DNA from: Symbiodinium natans
Taxonomy: Eukaryota > Sar > Dinophyceae > Suessiales > Symbiodiniaceae
Length of the DNA stretch: 10,000 nt
Direction: 5' to 3'
NCBI GenBank assembly: GCA_905221605.1
Contig: CAJNDS010000746.1
Location: 628,461-638,460 of the forward strand
The position numbers and the translations under genes are program-made. Shown here piece after piece: positions 1-5,086 of this stretch; within the stretch, counting starts at the first letter, position 1, and each line of letters starts with the position of its first letter. Below the pieces are notes generated by a model. It did no database searches. It had not been told where the DNA came from and was given only the letters and a program-made list of their open reading frames with translations.

Positions 1-330
1 GTCATTAAATGTCATTCACAAAGCGACTTTGTGCAGAATCGCACCTCCTGCTCAAAGCCCTATAACCCCCAAGCCTCACCCTCAGAAACGTCAAAAAAGG
101 GACGCTCACGGGTTTTGCTAACAACGAGTATCCCGCCCAACATACACTCTCCAGTATGTATAAGGAACTCGAATAGCAAAAGACAAACAAAACTTCCAAA
201 AACAGCAAAAAACAAGAAAAAAAGACTACTTCGTGTACATTTCTTCCTACTTCATACCTAGTCTGTCCCTCTGGGAGTTCCCCCTGCGTTCTGGGGTTTG
301 ATTGCTCGGAAAAGGGAATCAGGGTTCTAT
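1..330. other. Non-telomeric left flank with overlapping short ORFs
   Basis: This stretch holds no telomeric repeat. It has an A-rich tract (about 176-230) on the + strand. A minus-strand frame (208 to 5) encodes 67 residues with a hydrophobic start (MLFLEVLFVFCYSSSLYILE), and a plus-strand frame (31-261) encodes 76 basic, Ser/Thr-rich residues. They overlap, so at most one is real. The minus-strand hydrophobic run comes from the T-rich complement of the A-rich tract, which argues against it. I recognise no domain in either. Confidence 0.4.
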
Positions 331-447
331 CCCTAAACCCTAAACTGTAAACCCCAACCCCTAAACCCTAAACCCTAAACCCTAAACCCTAAACCCTAAA
401 CCCTAAACCCTAAACCCCAAACCCTAAACCCCAAACCCTAAACCCTA
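331..447 (-). repeat. Telomeric array, CCCTAAA, about 16 units
   Basis: Mostly perfect CCCTAAA units, with a few CCCCAAA variants at both edges (for example ACCCCAACCCC near 352). It is followed by an isolated TTTAGG at about 462. Confidence 0.95.
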
Positions 448-851
448 TCCGTCCTGAAAGGTTTAGGTTTGACGCTTGGGTTGGGGCACGGCCTCGTAGT
501 TTCACGGTCCCTTTGTCCGGGTGCTGAAAAGGGTACCCCTTACATACCCTATGGAAATTAAGGGCCCATACGTCAGAACCCTTTTAAGGAAGGTAAGGGA
601 CATTAAGGGGCCATAAAACCACGTGCTCTGAACCTTACACCCTACAACCGCTGAACTCCAGACCCCCTCCCCCCACTTTCATTCCTACACACTGAAGCCT
701 CAACCCCAAACACCAAAGCCCCAAGCCTAGAGACCCCGAGAACTGCCAAAAGACCCTCAACCCCGGCATGCCCCATACCCTACACCAACAAAATCACCTG
801 AAATGATTCTCTGAATTGTGGGTTCGTTGTGGGTACCCTAGATATCAGGCC
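448..851. other. Non-telomeric island between two CCCTAAA arrays
   Basis: About 400 bp with no convincing gene. It contains an imperfect direct repeat ATTAAGGGCCCATA (557-570) and ATTAAGGGGCCATA (602-615), and a C/A-rich stretch (about 640-790) that looks like decayed CCCTAAA-type sequence (many ACCCC, AACCCC and CCAAAC words). Confidence 0.6.
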
Positions 852-932
852 CCCTAAACCCTAAACCCTAAACCCTAAACCCTAAACCCTAAACCCTAAA
901 CCCTAAACCCTAAACCCTAAACCCTAAACCCT
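852..932 (-). repeat. Telomeric array, CCCTAAA, about 11 perfect units
   Basis: Uninterrupted perfect heptamers directly after GATATCAGGCC. Confidence 0.95.
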
Positions 933-942
933 ACCGTATCAG

Positions 943-1020
943 GATAAGCTGCCCCCTAAAAAGGCCGCAGACTAGAGCGCCCTCCCACCTGAGCTTTCGA
1001 CAGGCTGCGCACATCGGCCG
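943..1020 (+). CDS. Candidate internal exon between inverted telomeric arrays
   Basis: Seen: a possible acceptor CCGTATCAG ends at 942 and a good donor G/GTGAGA starts at 1021. The 78 nt between them are open in one frame (one base, 25 codons, two bases), so the exon is phase-symmetric. The peptide is basic and polar, with PSHLSFRQAAHIGR near the end. No family is recognised. The antisense strand also offers a plausible exon (1049 down to 989, acceptor CCCCAAACAG, donor CTCAG/GTGGGA) that is open in all three frames, so the strand is undecided. The island is GC-rich and sits between a CCCTAAA and a TTTAGGG block. Low confidence that it is coding. Confidence 0.2.
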
Positions 1021-1063
1021 GTGAGAGAGGCGAAAGCGTAGATGAGGCCCTGTTTGGGGTGGA

Positions 1064-1256
1064 TAGGGTTTAGGGTTTAGGGTTTAGGGTTTAGGGTTTA
1101 GGGTTTAGGGTTTAGGGTTTAGGGTTTAGGGTTTAGGGTTTAGGGTTTAGGGTTTAGGGTTTAGGGTTTAGGGTTTAGGGTTTAGGGTGTAGGGTGTAGG
1201 GTTTAGGGTTTAGGGTTTAGGGTTTAGGGTTTAGGGTTTAGGGTTTAGGGTTTAGG
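1064..1256 (+). repeat. Telomeric array, TTTAGGG, about 27 units
   Basis: The first 120 bp are perfect heptamers. Two adjacent TGTAGGG variants occur near 1187-1200, then perfect units resume and end at TTTAGGATTATAGGG. It is one of the longest clean arrays in the window. Confidence 0.96.
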
Positions 1257-1684
1257 ATTATAGGGTTCCCCTAGGAAGAAAAAAGGATCCTTTTTGTTTA
1301 TATATAAGAAAGCCCATAACCCAAAAAGTAAAAAGGATCCCTAACACTGATTTAGATTAAGAGAGGGGGGGTCATGGGGGTAGGTGCCTAGGGAACCTTA
1401 GGGAAGCTTAGGGAGCGTTAGGGAGTAGTGGGGAGGATAAAGGACTTTTGGGTGACATACCCCCCTTCCTTGAACCCCCCTCCCTTAAGAACCCTATAAG
1501 CTTTGGGCTTCGGGGATGTTTAGGGTGTTGAGTTTCGGGTTGAGACAGGGCTTCCTCTAAAGGACCTTTAGAAAGATGGACCATGCGATGAGATGGCCCT
1601 TCATCTGTACTTCATGAAGGAAATATGAAGGAAACCTAGAATCTGGTTTCTTTGGTGACACCCTAAGTTGAGCGCCCCCCAAAC
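1257..1684. other. Non-telomeric island with palindrome and 10-mer tandem repeat
   Basis: It holds a 16 bp perfect palindrome AAAAAGGATCCTTTTT (1280-1295), with AAAAAGGATCC repeated directly near 1330-1340, and four 10 bp tandem units at 1386-1425. The motif TTCCCCTAGG (1266-1275) is the exact reverse complement of CCTAGGGGAA at 1901-1910. A short minus-strand frame near 1600 (MKGHLIAWSIFLKVL then stop) is too weak to call. Confidence 0.6.
1386..1425 (+). repeat. Four tandem 10 bp units, CTTAGGGA-like
   Basis: The units are GCCTAGGGAA, CCTTAGGGAA, GCTTAGGGAG and CGTTAGGGAG. Each contains TTAGGG or TAGGG at the same offset. It may be a decayed or re-phased telomeric derivative. Confidence 0.75.
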
Positions 1685-1702
1685 AGGTTTAGGGTTTAGG
1701 GC
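1685..1702 (+). repeat. Short telomeric block, TTTAGGG x2
   Basis: Two heptamers immediately before the recurring boundary motif at 1705-1720. Confidence 0.85.
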
Positions 1703-1704
1703 TG

Positions 1705-1720
1705 CTATTTGCTTAAGAAC
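1705..1720 (+). repeat. Recurring boundary motif CTATTTGCTTAAGAAC, copy 1
   Basis: This 16-mer follows the short TTTAGGG block with GCTG between. An exact inverted copy is at 7785-7800, and near copies are at 2085-2100 and 2290-2305. Confidence 0.8.
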
Positions 1721-1783
1721 AACATTCTTCCTTACAAGGGTAAGAAAGGGATTCTTATCATTCGTCTTTGGGGGTTCTTACAG

Positions 1784-1887
1784 AGATCTTCCAAAACCCC
1801 TTAATTAAGGAATATACCCTAATTTATACTAAGGATCACTATTATGAATTAGGGTATATTCCTGAATTAAACGGTTTTGGAAGATCT
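1784..1887. repeat. Foldback element with 45 bp inverted arms
   Basis: The left arm is 1784-1828 and the right arm 1843-1887, with 41 of 45 positions complementary and a 14 nt loop. The arms begin and end with AGATCTTCCAAAACC and its complement. The mismatches are at 1799-1800, 1807 and 1825, opposite right-arm positions. I see no clear target-site duplication and no coding sequence. It may be a MITE-like foldback or an intron/RNA hairpin. Confidence 0.9.
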
Positions 1888-1991
1888 TCGTTGTCCAGTA
1901 CCTAGGGGAACTCAAGGCTAACCTTTGGGATTATAAGGGGGTTGTATTGCCTCAAAAAAGTTAAAGGTTGCCTACTCTACTACTAAGAGAT

Positions 1992-2068
1992 CCCTAAACC
2001 CTAAACCCTAAACCCTAAACCCTAAACCCTAAACCCTAAACCCTAAACCCTAAACCCTAAACCTAAAC
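1992..2068 (-). repeat. Telomeric array, CCCTAAA, about 11 units
   Basis: Perfect heptamers, ending with one short ACCTAAAC unit before GGGAGGGG. Confidence 0.95.
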
Positions 2069-2084
2069 AAGGGAGGGGGGGGGG

Positions 2085-2100
2085 GTTCATAAGCAAATAG
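2085..2100 (-). repeat. Boundary motif, inverted near copy
   Basis: GTTCATAAGCAAATAG matches the reverse complement of the 1705-1720 motif at 15 of 16 positions. It is preceded by an 11-G run (2075-2085). Confidence 0.75.
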
Positions 2101-2124
2101 TCGAACATCGCGGGGTGTTTCTAG

Positions 2125-2198
2125 GTGCCCACGGCTTCGGGCGCTTCGAAGTTTCGGAGTTTGACCTCAGGGTCCCCAAACTTCCTCCAGCACTACTG
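2125..2198 (+). CDS. Candidate exon-like open frame
   Basis: A good acceptor (GTGTTTCTAG/G) ends at 2124. The following GC-rich sequence is open up to the TTTAGGG array, with peptide AHGFGRFEVSEFDLRVPKLP. No domain is recognised. A plausible donor is only the weak GG/GTTTAG at the array edge. The minus strand is also open for about 36 codons here, so strand and reality are both uncertain. Confidence 0.17.
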
Positions 2199-2287
2199 GG
2201 TTTAGGGTTTAGGGTTTAGGGTTTAGGGCAAGTAGGGTTTAGGGTTTAGGGTTTAGGGTTTAGGGTTTTGGGTTTAGGGTTTAGGGC
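2198..2287 (+). repeat. Telomeric array, TTTAGGG, interrupted
   Basis: Two perfect runs are separated by CAAGTAG at about 2229-2235, with one TTTTGGG variant. It ends at GGGCTAC, joined to a boundary-motif variant. Confidence 0.93.
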
Positions 2288-2289
2288 TA

Positions 2290-2305
2290 CCATTCGCTTC
2301 AGAAC
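2290..2305 (+). repeat. Boundary motif variant followed by poly-C
   Basis: CCATTCGCTTCAGAAC matches the 16-mer at 13 of 16 positions. It directly follows TTTAGGGCTA and runs into 11 Cs. Confidence 0.65.
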
Positions 2306-2325
2306 CCCCCCCCCCAACACATGAA

Positions 2326-2558
2326 TCATGAGTTCCCTACTACCCCCCCCCCCCCCCCCCCGCCCCCTATACCACCCCCCCCTCAGGTTCCCTCCTAAAA
2401 TAACCTTAACTCGGCATGATTCTCCCTATGTCGCCTTAATCGCCCCTAAATAGCCCTCATTATGAGGGGAACCTGGGGGGTGGGGGGGAAGGGGGGTAGT
2501 AGCCCTAAACCCTAAACCCTAAAAGTAGTTTAGAGGAGGGTCGTAGGGGAACTCATGA
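2326..2558. repeat. Nested inverted-repeat element with poly-C/poly-G arms
   Basis: The outer ends are TCATGAGTTCCCTAC (2326-2340) and its inverse GTAGGGGAACTCATGA (2543-2558), with one indel. The inner arms are CTACTAC plus poly-C, then CTCAGGTTCCCTC (left, 2337-2396). On the right, 2464-2502 reads GAGGGGAACCTG plus G-runs and GTAGTAG. A 19-C run occupies 2343-2361. Three CCCTAAA units (2503-2523) lie inside the outer arms. No open frame of note. Confidence 0.7.
2503..2523 (-). repeat. Short telomeric block, CCCTAAA x3
   Basis: Three heptamers between GTAGTAG and AAGTAGTTTAGAGG, inside the nested inverted repeat. Confidence 0.85.
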
Positions 2559-2614
2559 ACTAACGATATAGATCCCTCCTTGGAGCCCTCGGGGTCTAGG
2601 CCTCATGAGAGCCG
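2524..2614. other. 91 bp island between inverted telomeric blocks
   Basis: It contains the right outer arm of the nested inverted repeat (2543-2558). No open frame with convincing edges was found. Confidence 0.5.
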
Positions 2615-2683
2615 ATTTAGGGTTTAGGGTTTAGGGTTTAGGGTTTAGGGTTTAGGGTTTAGGGTTTAGGGTTTAGGGTTTAG
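2615..2683 (+). repeat. Telomeric array, TTTAGGG, about 10 units
   Basis: Perfect heptamers from CGATTTAGGG to TTTAGGACTTGC. Confidence 0.95.
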
Positions 2684-2741
2684 GACTTGCTACTGAAGCT
2701 TCAACCCCTATAACCCTACACCCCTAAACCATAATCCCTAA

Positions 2742-2840
2742 CTGATACCAAGTAATGAAAGCTGGGAAACTTGCCTGGAGCCAATCAAGATCAAGAAGAC
2801 CAAGCAAACCGACCAAACTCTCAAATGGTTCTGGGTGTAG
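2742..2840 (+). CDS. Short open frame ending in a telomeric TAG
   Basis: The frame runs from just after a TAA (2739-2741) to a TAG at 2838-2840 and encodes 32 residues with a polar, Lys-rich composition (IKIKKTKQTDQTLKWFWV near the end). No start codon is in this frame, so it would have to be an exon. The best acceptor is a weak TACCAAG. The second frame has an ATG at 2756 (MKAGKLAWSQSRSRRPSK) and is also open to the array. Neither is recognised. Confidence 0.12.
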   Translation: MIPSNESWETCLEPIKIKKTKQTDQTLKWFWV

Positions 2841-2898
2841 GGTTCAGGGTTCAGGGTTCAGGGTTTAGGGTTTAGGCCAAACCCTAAACCCTAAACCC
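2834..2898. repeat. Head-to-head telomeric junction
   Basis: TGTAGGG, three TTCAGGG units and two TTTAGGG units run directly into CCAAACCCTAAACCCTAAAC. The switch is at about 2874-2877. The orientation is (TTTAGGG)n-(CCCTAAA)n, as expected for an ancestral end-to-end fusion or an inverted duplication. Confidence 0.85.
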
Positions 2899-2983
2899 CT
2901 ACTTTCAAGGAATAGCGTTCAGGGATTTAGGATTTAGGTTGGCCAAATGAATGGGGTGACGCGCGACCTGCCATCCGTAAACC

Positions 2984-3057
2984 CTAGACCAATCCACCCC
3001 CAAGCCTACATGTCCCTAGACTAGACCAATCCACACCCAAGCCTACATGTCCCTAGA
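2984..3057. repeat. 37 bp tandem duplication
   Basis: Units 2984-3020 and 3021-3057 match at 36 of 37 positions. Both start CTAGACCAATCCAC and end CATGTCCCTAGA. The single difference is CCCC versus CACC in the middle. Confidence 0.92.
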
Positions 3058-3060
3058 CTG

Positions 3061-3165
3061 CACCCTAAACCCCAAACCCTAAACCCTAAAACCCAAAACC
3101 CAAAACCCTAAACATCCCTAAACCCCAGACCCTAGATCCTAGACCCTAAACCCTAAACCCTACAG
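3061..3165 (-). repeat. Degenerate CCCTAAA tract
   Basis: A mix of CCCTAAA, CCCCAAA, ACCCAAAA and CCCTAGA variants, ending CCCTAAACCCTACAG. Degeneracy is higher than in neighbouring arrays. Confidence 0.85.
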
Positions 3166-3411
3166 CCCCTAGGCCCCAAACCACCTGGCCTGAAGCACTT
3201 GGGAGTTGCCCTTCAAGTTGCCAACCTCCGGCAGCTGAGGGATCTGTGGAGGATGCTTGTCACGCTGCTAGCCGAGGGGGCTTTAAGGGTTTTGTAGGGT
3301 TAGGGTTTAGGGTTTAGGGTTTAGGGTTTAGGGTTGAGGGTTGAGGGTTGAGGGTTTAGGGTTTATCTCTTCAGGCTACAGTGGGCAAAGGCAGCGCCCC
3401 AGTACTTCTGA
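3166..3411 (+). CDS. Candidate two-exon 3' gene end with telomeric intron
   Basis: Seen: acceptor AACCCTACAG at 3165, exon 3166-3293, donor TTTT/GTAGGG at 3294, and acceptor TTATCTCTTCAG at 3374. The second exon is 3375-3411 and ends in TGA. Splicing out 81 bp joins the frames into 54 codons plus stop. The peptide is Leu-rich and helix-like (HLGVALQVANLRQLRDLWRM, then LLAEGALRVL), with a Gln-Trp-Ala tail. If unspliced, the same frame stops at a TAG (3295-3297) that lies in the array. I do not recognise the family, though amphipathic helical repeats (ARM or LRR-like) would look similar. The 5' exons are not identified. The second exon is open in another frame too (3375-3494), so the join is a hypothesis. 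Confidence 0.3.
3294..3374 (+). other. Putative 81 bp intron made of telomeric repeat
   Basis: It starts GTAGGG, continues through about nine TTTAGGG/TTGAGGG/TTAGGG units and ends TTATCTCTTCAG/G, a normal pyrimidine-rich acceptor. Only the last dozen bases are not repeat. Three consecutive TTGAGGG units mark the middle. Confidence 0.35.
3295..3366 (+). repeat. Telomeric array, TTTAGGG with TTGAGGG units
   Basis: About ten units, with one hexamer TTAGGG and three adjacent TTGAGGG variants. Confidence 0.92.
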
Positions 3412-3497
3412 ACCCTGAACCCAAAAGCCTAAATCTCATCTTCAACTCCAGCCATGGATGGGCTCTGCGCCATCAAGAGCAGCACCCGAAACCCTAA
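3375..3497 (+). other. Alternative 40-codon open frame after strong acceptor
   Basis: From the acceptor at 3374 a second frame is open for 40 codons (APVLLNPEPKSLNLIFNSS inside) and stops at a TAA at the edge of the CCCTAAA array. A second acceptor-like site (CATCTTCAACTCCAG, 3452) precedes CCATGG. Only one of this frame and the short 3375-3411 exon can be right. Confidence 0.18.
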
Positions 3498-3609
3498 AAC
3501 CCTAAAACCCAAATAAAACCCGAATAAAACCCTAACCCTAAACCCTAAACCCTAAACCCTAAACCCTAAACCCTAAACCCTAAACCCTAAACCCTAAACC
3601 CTAAACCCT
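3488..3609 (-). repeat. Telomeric array, CCCTAAA, about 16 units
   Basis: The left edge is degenerate (CCCTAAAA, CCCAAATAAAA, CCCGAATAAAA), then there are perfect heptamers to 3609. Confidence 0.94.
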
Positions 3610-3643
3610 GAGAAAAAAACGCCGGGCACCTGGGTCACCTCAC

Positions 3644-3710
3644 CCCAAGAGATGATCGCGGCCCCAACGAAGGCGACGAACACGCCCTGCCACGACCGGC
3701 CCTGAGCCAT
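3644..3710 (-). CDS. Candidate first exon, signal-anchor-like N-terminus
   Basis: Reading the minus strand from 3710, ATG lies in a strong initiation context (CCGCCATGG) and is followed by 22 codons plus one base up to the donor TGGG/GTGAGG at 3643. The peptide MAQGRSWQGVFVAFVGAAII has a short polar start and a hydrophobic segment, as in a signal peptide or membrane anchor. About 18 of 21 third positions are G or C. Upstream in the transcript sense is a 19-C run (3714-3732). The exon length (67 nt) and phase (1) equal those of the candidate first exon at 4811-4877. Without a splice, the frame runs on past the donor. Downstream exons are not identified. Confidence 0.28.
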
Positions 3711-3732
3711 GGCGGGGGGGGGGGGGGGGGGT

Positions 3733-4058
3733 ATGAGGGTTAGGTTTGAGGGTTTCAGGGTTTAGGGTTTGGGGTTGGGGGGTTCAGGGTTTGGGGTTTG
3801 GGGTTAGGGTTTTGGGTTGGGTTTGGGGTTTGGGGTTTTGGGGTTTAGGGTTTAGGGTTGGGGGTTTGGGGTTTAGGTTGAGGTTTGGGGTTTAGGGTTA
3901 GGTTTAGTTAGGGTTTAGGGTTTAGGGTTTAGGGTTTAGGGTTTAGGGTTTAGGGTTTAGGGTTTAGGGTTTAGGGTTTAGGGTTTAGGGTTTAGGGTTA
4001 GGGTTTAGGGTTTGAGGTTTGGGGTTTGGGGTTTAGGATTTAGAGGTCAAGGGTTTCA
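3733..4058 (+). repeat. Long degenerate TTTAGGG tract with perfect core
   Basis: About 320 bp, the longest telomeric-like block. Both flanks are rich in TTTGGGG, TTTTGGG and TTGGGG variants, and 3907-3996 is perfect TTTAGGG. It follows a 19-G run (3714-3732). The purity gradient (perfect centre, decayed edges) suggests internal homogenisation. Confidence 0.93.
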
Positions 4059-4206
4059 GGGGCTTGTTCAGGGGCAAAACCTTCGGGAGGCGTTTGGGCT
4101 CTGGGATGAAGTATGGGGGCTTGGACGCTTGCTTTCGGCATGAAATGGAGGGTTTGACATACTCCCCTACCAAAGACCTGCAGCCGTAGAAATGGGAAGC
4201 ATCCCG
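4059..4206. other. Island with open frames on both strands
   Basis: Plus strand: after GTTTCAG the frame GLVQGQNLREAFGLWDEVWG continues to a TGA near 4142. Minus strand: after the acceptor CTACGGCTGCAG (4168) a 46-codon frame containing VFGRGVCQTLHFMPKASVQA runs to a TAA near 4035. Both look equally protein-like, so I cannot assign either. Confidence 0.3.
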
Positions 4207-4306
4207 AAAAGGCCCTAACCCCTGAACCTTGAACCCTGAACCCTCAGCCCCTAAACCCTAAACCCTAAACCCTAAACCCCTGAACCCTAAACCTTAAACC
4301 CGAAAA
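4207..4306 (-). repeat. CCCTAAA array, degenerate edges
   Basis: CCCTGAA and CCTTGAA variants on the left, perfect units at about 4253-4276, and CCTTAAA and CCCGAAAA on the right. Confidence 0.9.
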
Positions 4307-4311
4307 CCCTA

Positions 4312-4404
4312 GAAGACCTGGAAAACATGGGCCAGGACACCGTGAGGCTTCGTCCGGCGCAACTGGAGATGAGAGCCGTGCAGACTGGTGACAACGTTCC
4401 TTGA
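4312..4404 (+). CDS. Candidate exon or 3' end, 30 codons
   Basis: The frame from GAA at 4312 to TGA at 4402-4404 encodes an acidic, polar peptide containing EDLENMGQDTVRLRPAQLEM. About two thirds of the third positions are G or C. No acceptor is obvious to its left; the frame simply emerges from the CCCTAAA array. On the minus strand the same island has good acceptors (GTTGTCACCAG, CTCATCTCCAG) and a CCAG/GTCTTC donor with open frames, including a 67 nt exon-like segment. The strand is therefore undecided and no family is recognised. Confidence 0.2.
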   Translation, partial: EDLENMGQDTVRLRPAQLEMRAVQTGDNVP

Positions 4405-4406
4405 CG

Positions 4407-4590
4407 TTTAGGGTGTAGGGTGTAGGGTTAAGGGTTTAGAGTTTGGGGTTTGGGGTTTGGGGTTTAAGGTTTAGGGTTTAGGGTTCATTAGGGGTCTGGG
4501 GTTTAGGGTTTAGGATTTGGGGTTCAGGGTTCGGGGTGTTGGGCTTAGAGTTTAGGGTTTGGGGTGTAGGGTTTGGGGTTGAGGGTGTAT
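4407..4590 (+). repeat. Degenerate TTTAGGG tract
   Basis: A mix of TGTAGGG, TTTGGGG, TTTAGGG and TTCGGGG units without a long perfect core. Confidence 0.88.
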
Positions 4591-4735
4591 AGGGTCTTAT
4601 CCCAGGAAAGTTACCAGCGCCCTACTATGGACCCTTACTGGGGGGATCCCGTATATACCCCTTAAAGGCCCTATACCACCCAAGATTCTTAAGGTTTCGG
4701 GGACCGTAATTACCAAACTCAATCTTCCCGTTTAG
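4591..4735. other. Island, no assigned gene
   Basis: A plausible acceptor (GTCTTATCCCAG, 4613) is followed by an 18-codon frame (ESYQRPTMDPYWGDP) that reaches a weak donor CCC/GTATAT. This is too short to call. The region shares GGACCC, CTACTATGGACCC and GGCCC words with the 5952-6052 hairpin. Confidence 0.35.
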
Positions 4736-4803
4736 GGCTTAGCGTTCAGGGTTTAACCCTAAACCCTAAACCCTAAACCCTAAATCCTAAACCCTAAACC
4801 CTA
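4736..4803. repeat. Second head-to-head telomeric junction
   Basis: Short decayed G-strand units (TTTAGGGCTTAGCGTTCAGGG) meet CCCTAAA units at the palindrome GGGTTTAACCC (4749-4759). At least six CCCTAAA/CCTAAAT units follow. Confidence 0.85.
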
Positions 4804-4810
4804 AGCTTAC

Positions 4811-4877
4811 GCGACAACCATCCTTTGCGGGGTGAGGCTCCGATCACGGCGCAGACGCCCGCGCCGGCATAGACCAT
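4811..4877 (-). CDS. Candidate first exon with donor fused to the array
   Basis: On the minus strand, ATG at 4877 (context AAGGCGATGG) begins 22 codons plus one base, ending at 4811. The donor GTAAGC (4810-4805) then passes straight into TTAGGGTTTAGGG. The peptide MVYAGAGVCAVIGASPRKGW has a hydrophobic stretch followed by a basic patch. The frame is also open upstream for 12 more codons (KPSEVVLNNKA before the Met), so this could be an internal exon with an acceptor near 4908. GC at third positions is high (about 15 of 21). Length and phase equal the 3644-3710 candidate. No family is recognised, and following exons are unknown. Confidence 0.28.
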
Positions 4878-4920
4878 CGCCTTGTTGTTGAGGACAACCT
4901 CGCTCGGCTTTCAGGGGGCT

Positions 4921-4982
4921 TTAGGGGGGTTTAGGGTTTAGGGTTAGGTTGGGGCTTTAGAATTTAGGGCTTTAGGGTTTTG
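4921..4982 (+). repeat. Degenerate TTTAGGG tract
   Basis: About eight units, mostly variant (GGGGCTTTAG, AATTTAGGGC, TTTTGGG). Confidence 0.85.
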
Positions 4983-5086
4983 GGTTTTCAGCTTCCATTT
5001 CCGGAGTGAGGGGATAACTGTGGGCGGGTCTGGCGGCCCCAACCCCTAGCTCAGACTTCCGAAACTTCCCCCTAGTCTTCGTTCCA
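4983..5086. other. Island, open on the minus strand
   Basis: The minus strand holds a 37-codon open frame (TKTRGKFRKSELGVGAARP) that crosses the whole island without clear splice sites. The plus strand has a good acceptor (GGGTTTTCAG, about 4991) but stops soon after. Not called. Confidence 0.3.

Noticed and set aside
331-447. A true chromosome end at the left of the window
   Set aside because: Non-telomeric sequence lies on both sides of the block and many similar blocks in both orientations follow. A native end would show one terminal array with a single orientation.
1280-1340. Promoter-like TATATATAA (near 1300) between GGATCC repeats
   Set aside because: No downstream coding sequence starts here; an AT-rich word alone is not enough.
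852-2068. CRISPR array, because short repeats alternate with unique spacers
   Set aside because: Repeats are 7 bp telomeric units in tandem, spacer lengths vary widely, orientation alternates and there are no cas genes. The sequence is eukaryotic.
4059-4206. Confident gene call from protein-like open frames in this island
   Set aside because: Plus and minus frames are equally protein-like. Islands of about 100-150 bp often have at least one open frame out of six by chance, so composition alone cannot decide.
4800-4810. Spliced-leader or dinoflagellate SL relict sequence anywhere in the window
   Set aside because: I looked for the conserved GCCATTTTGGCTCAAG core on both strands and saw none, so the dinoflagellate guess gets no support from it.
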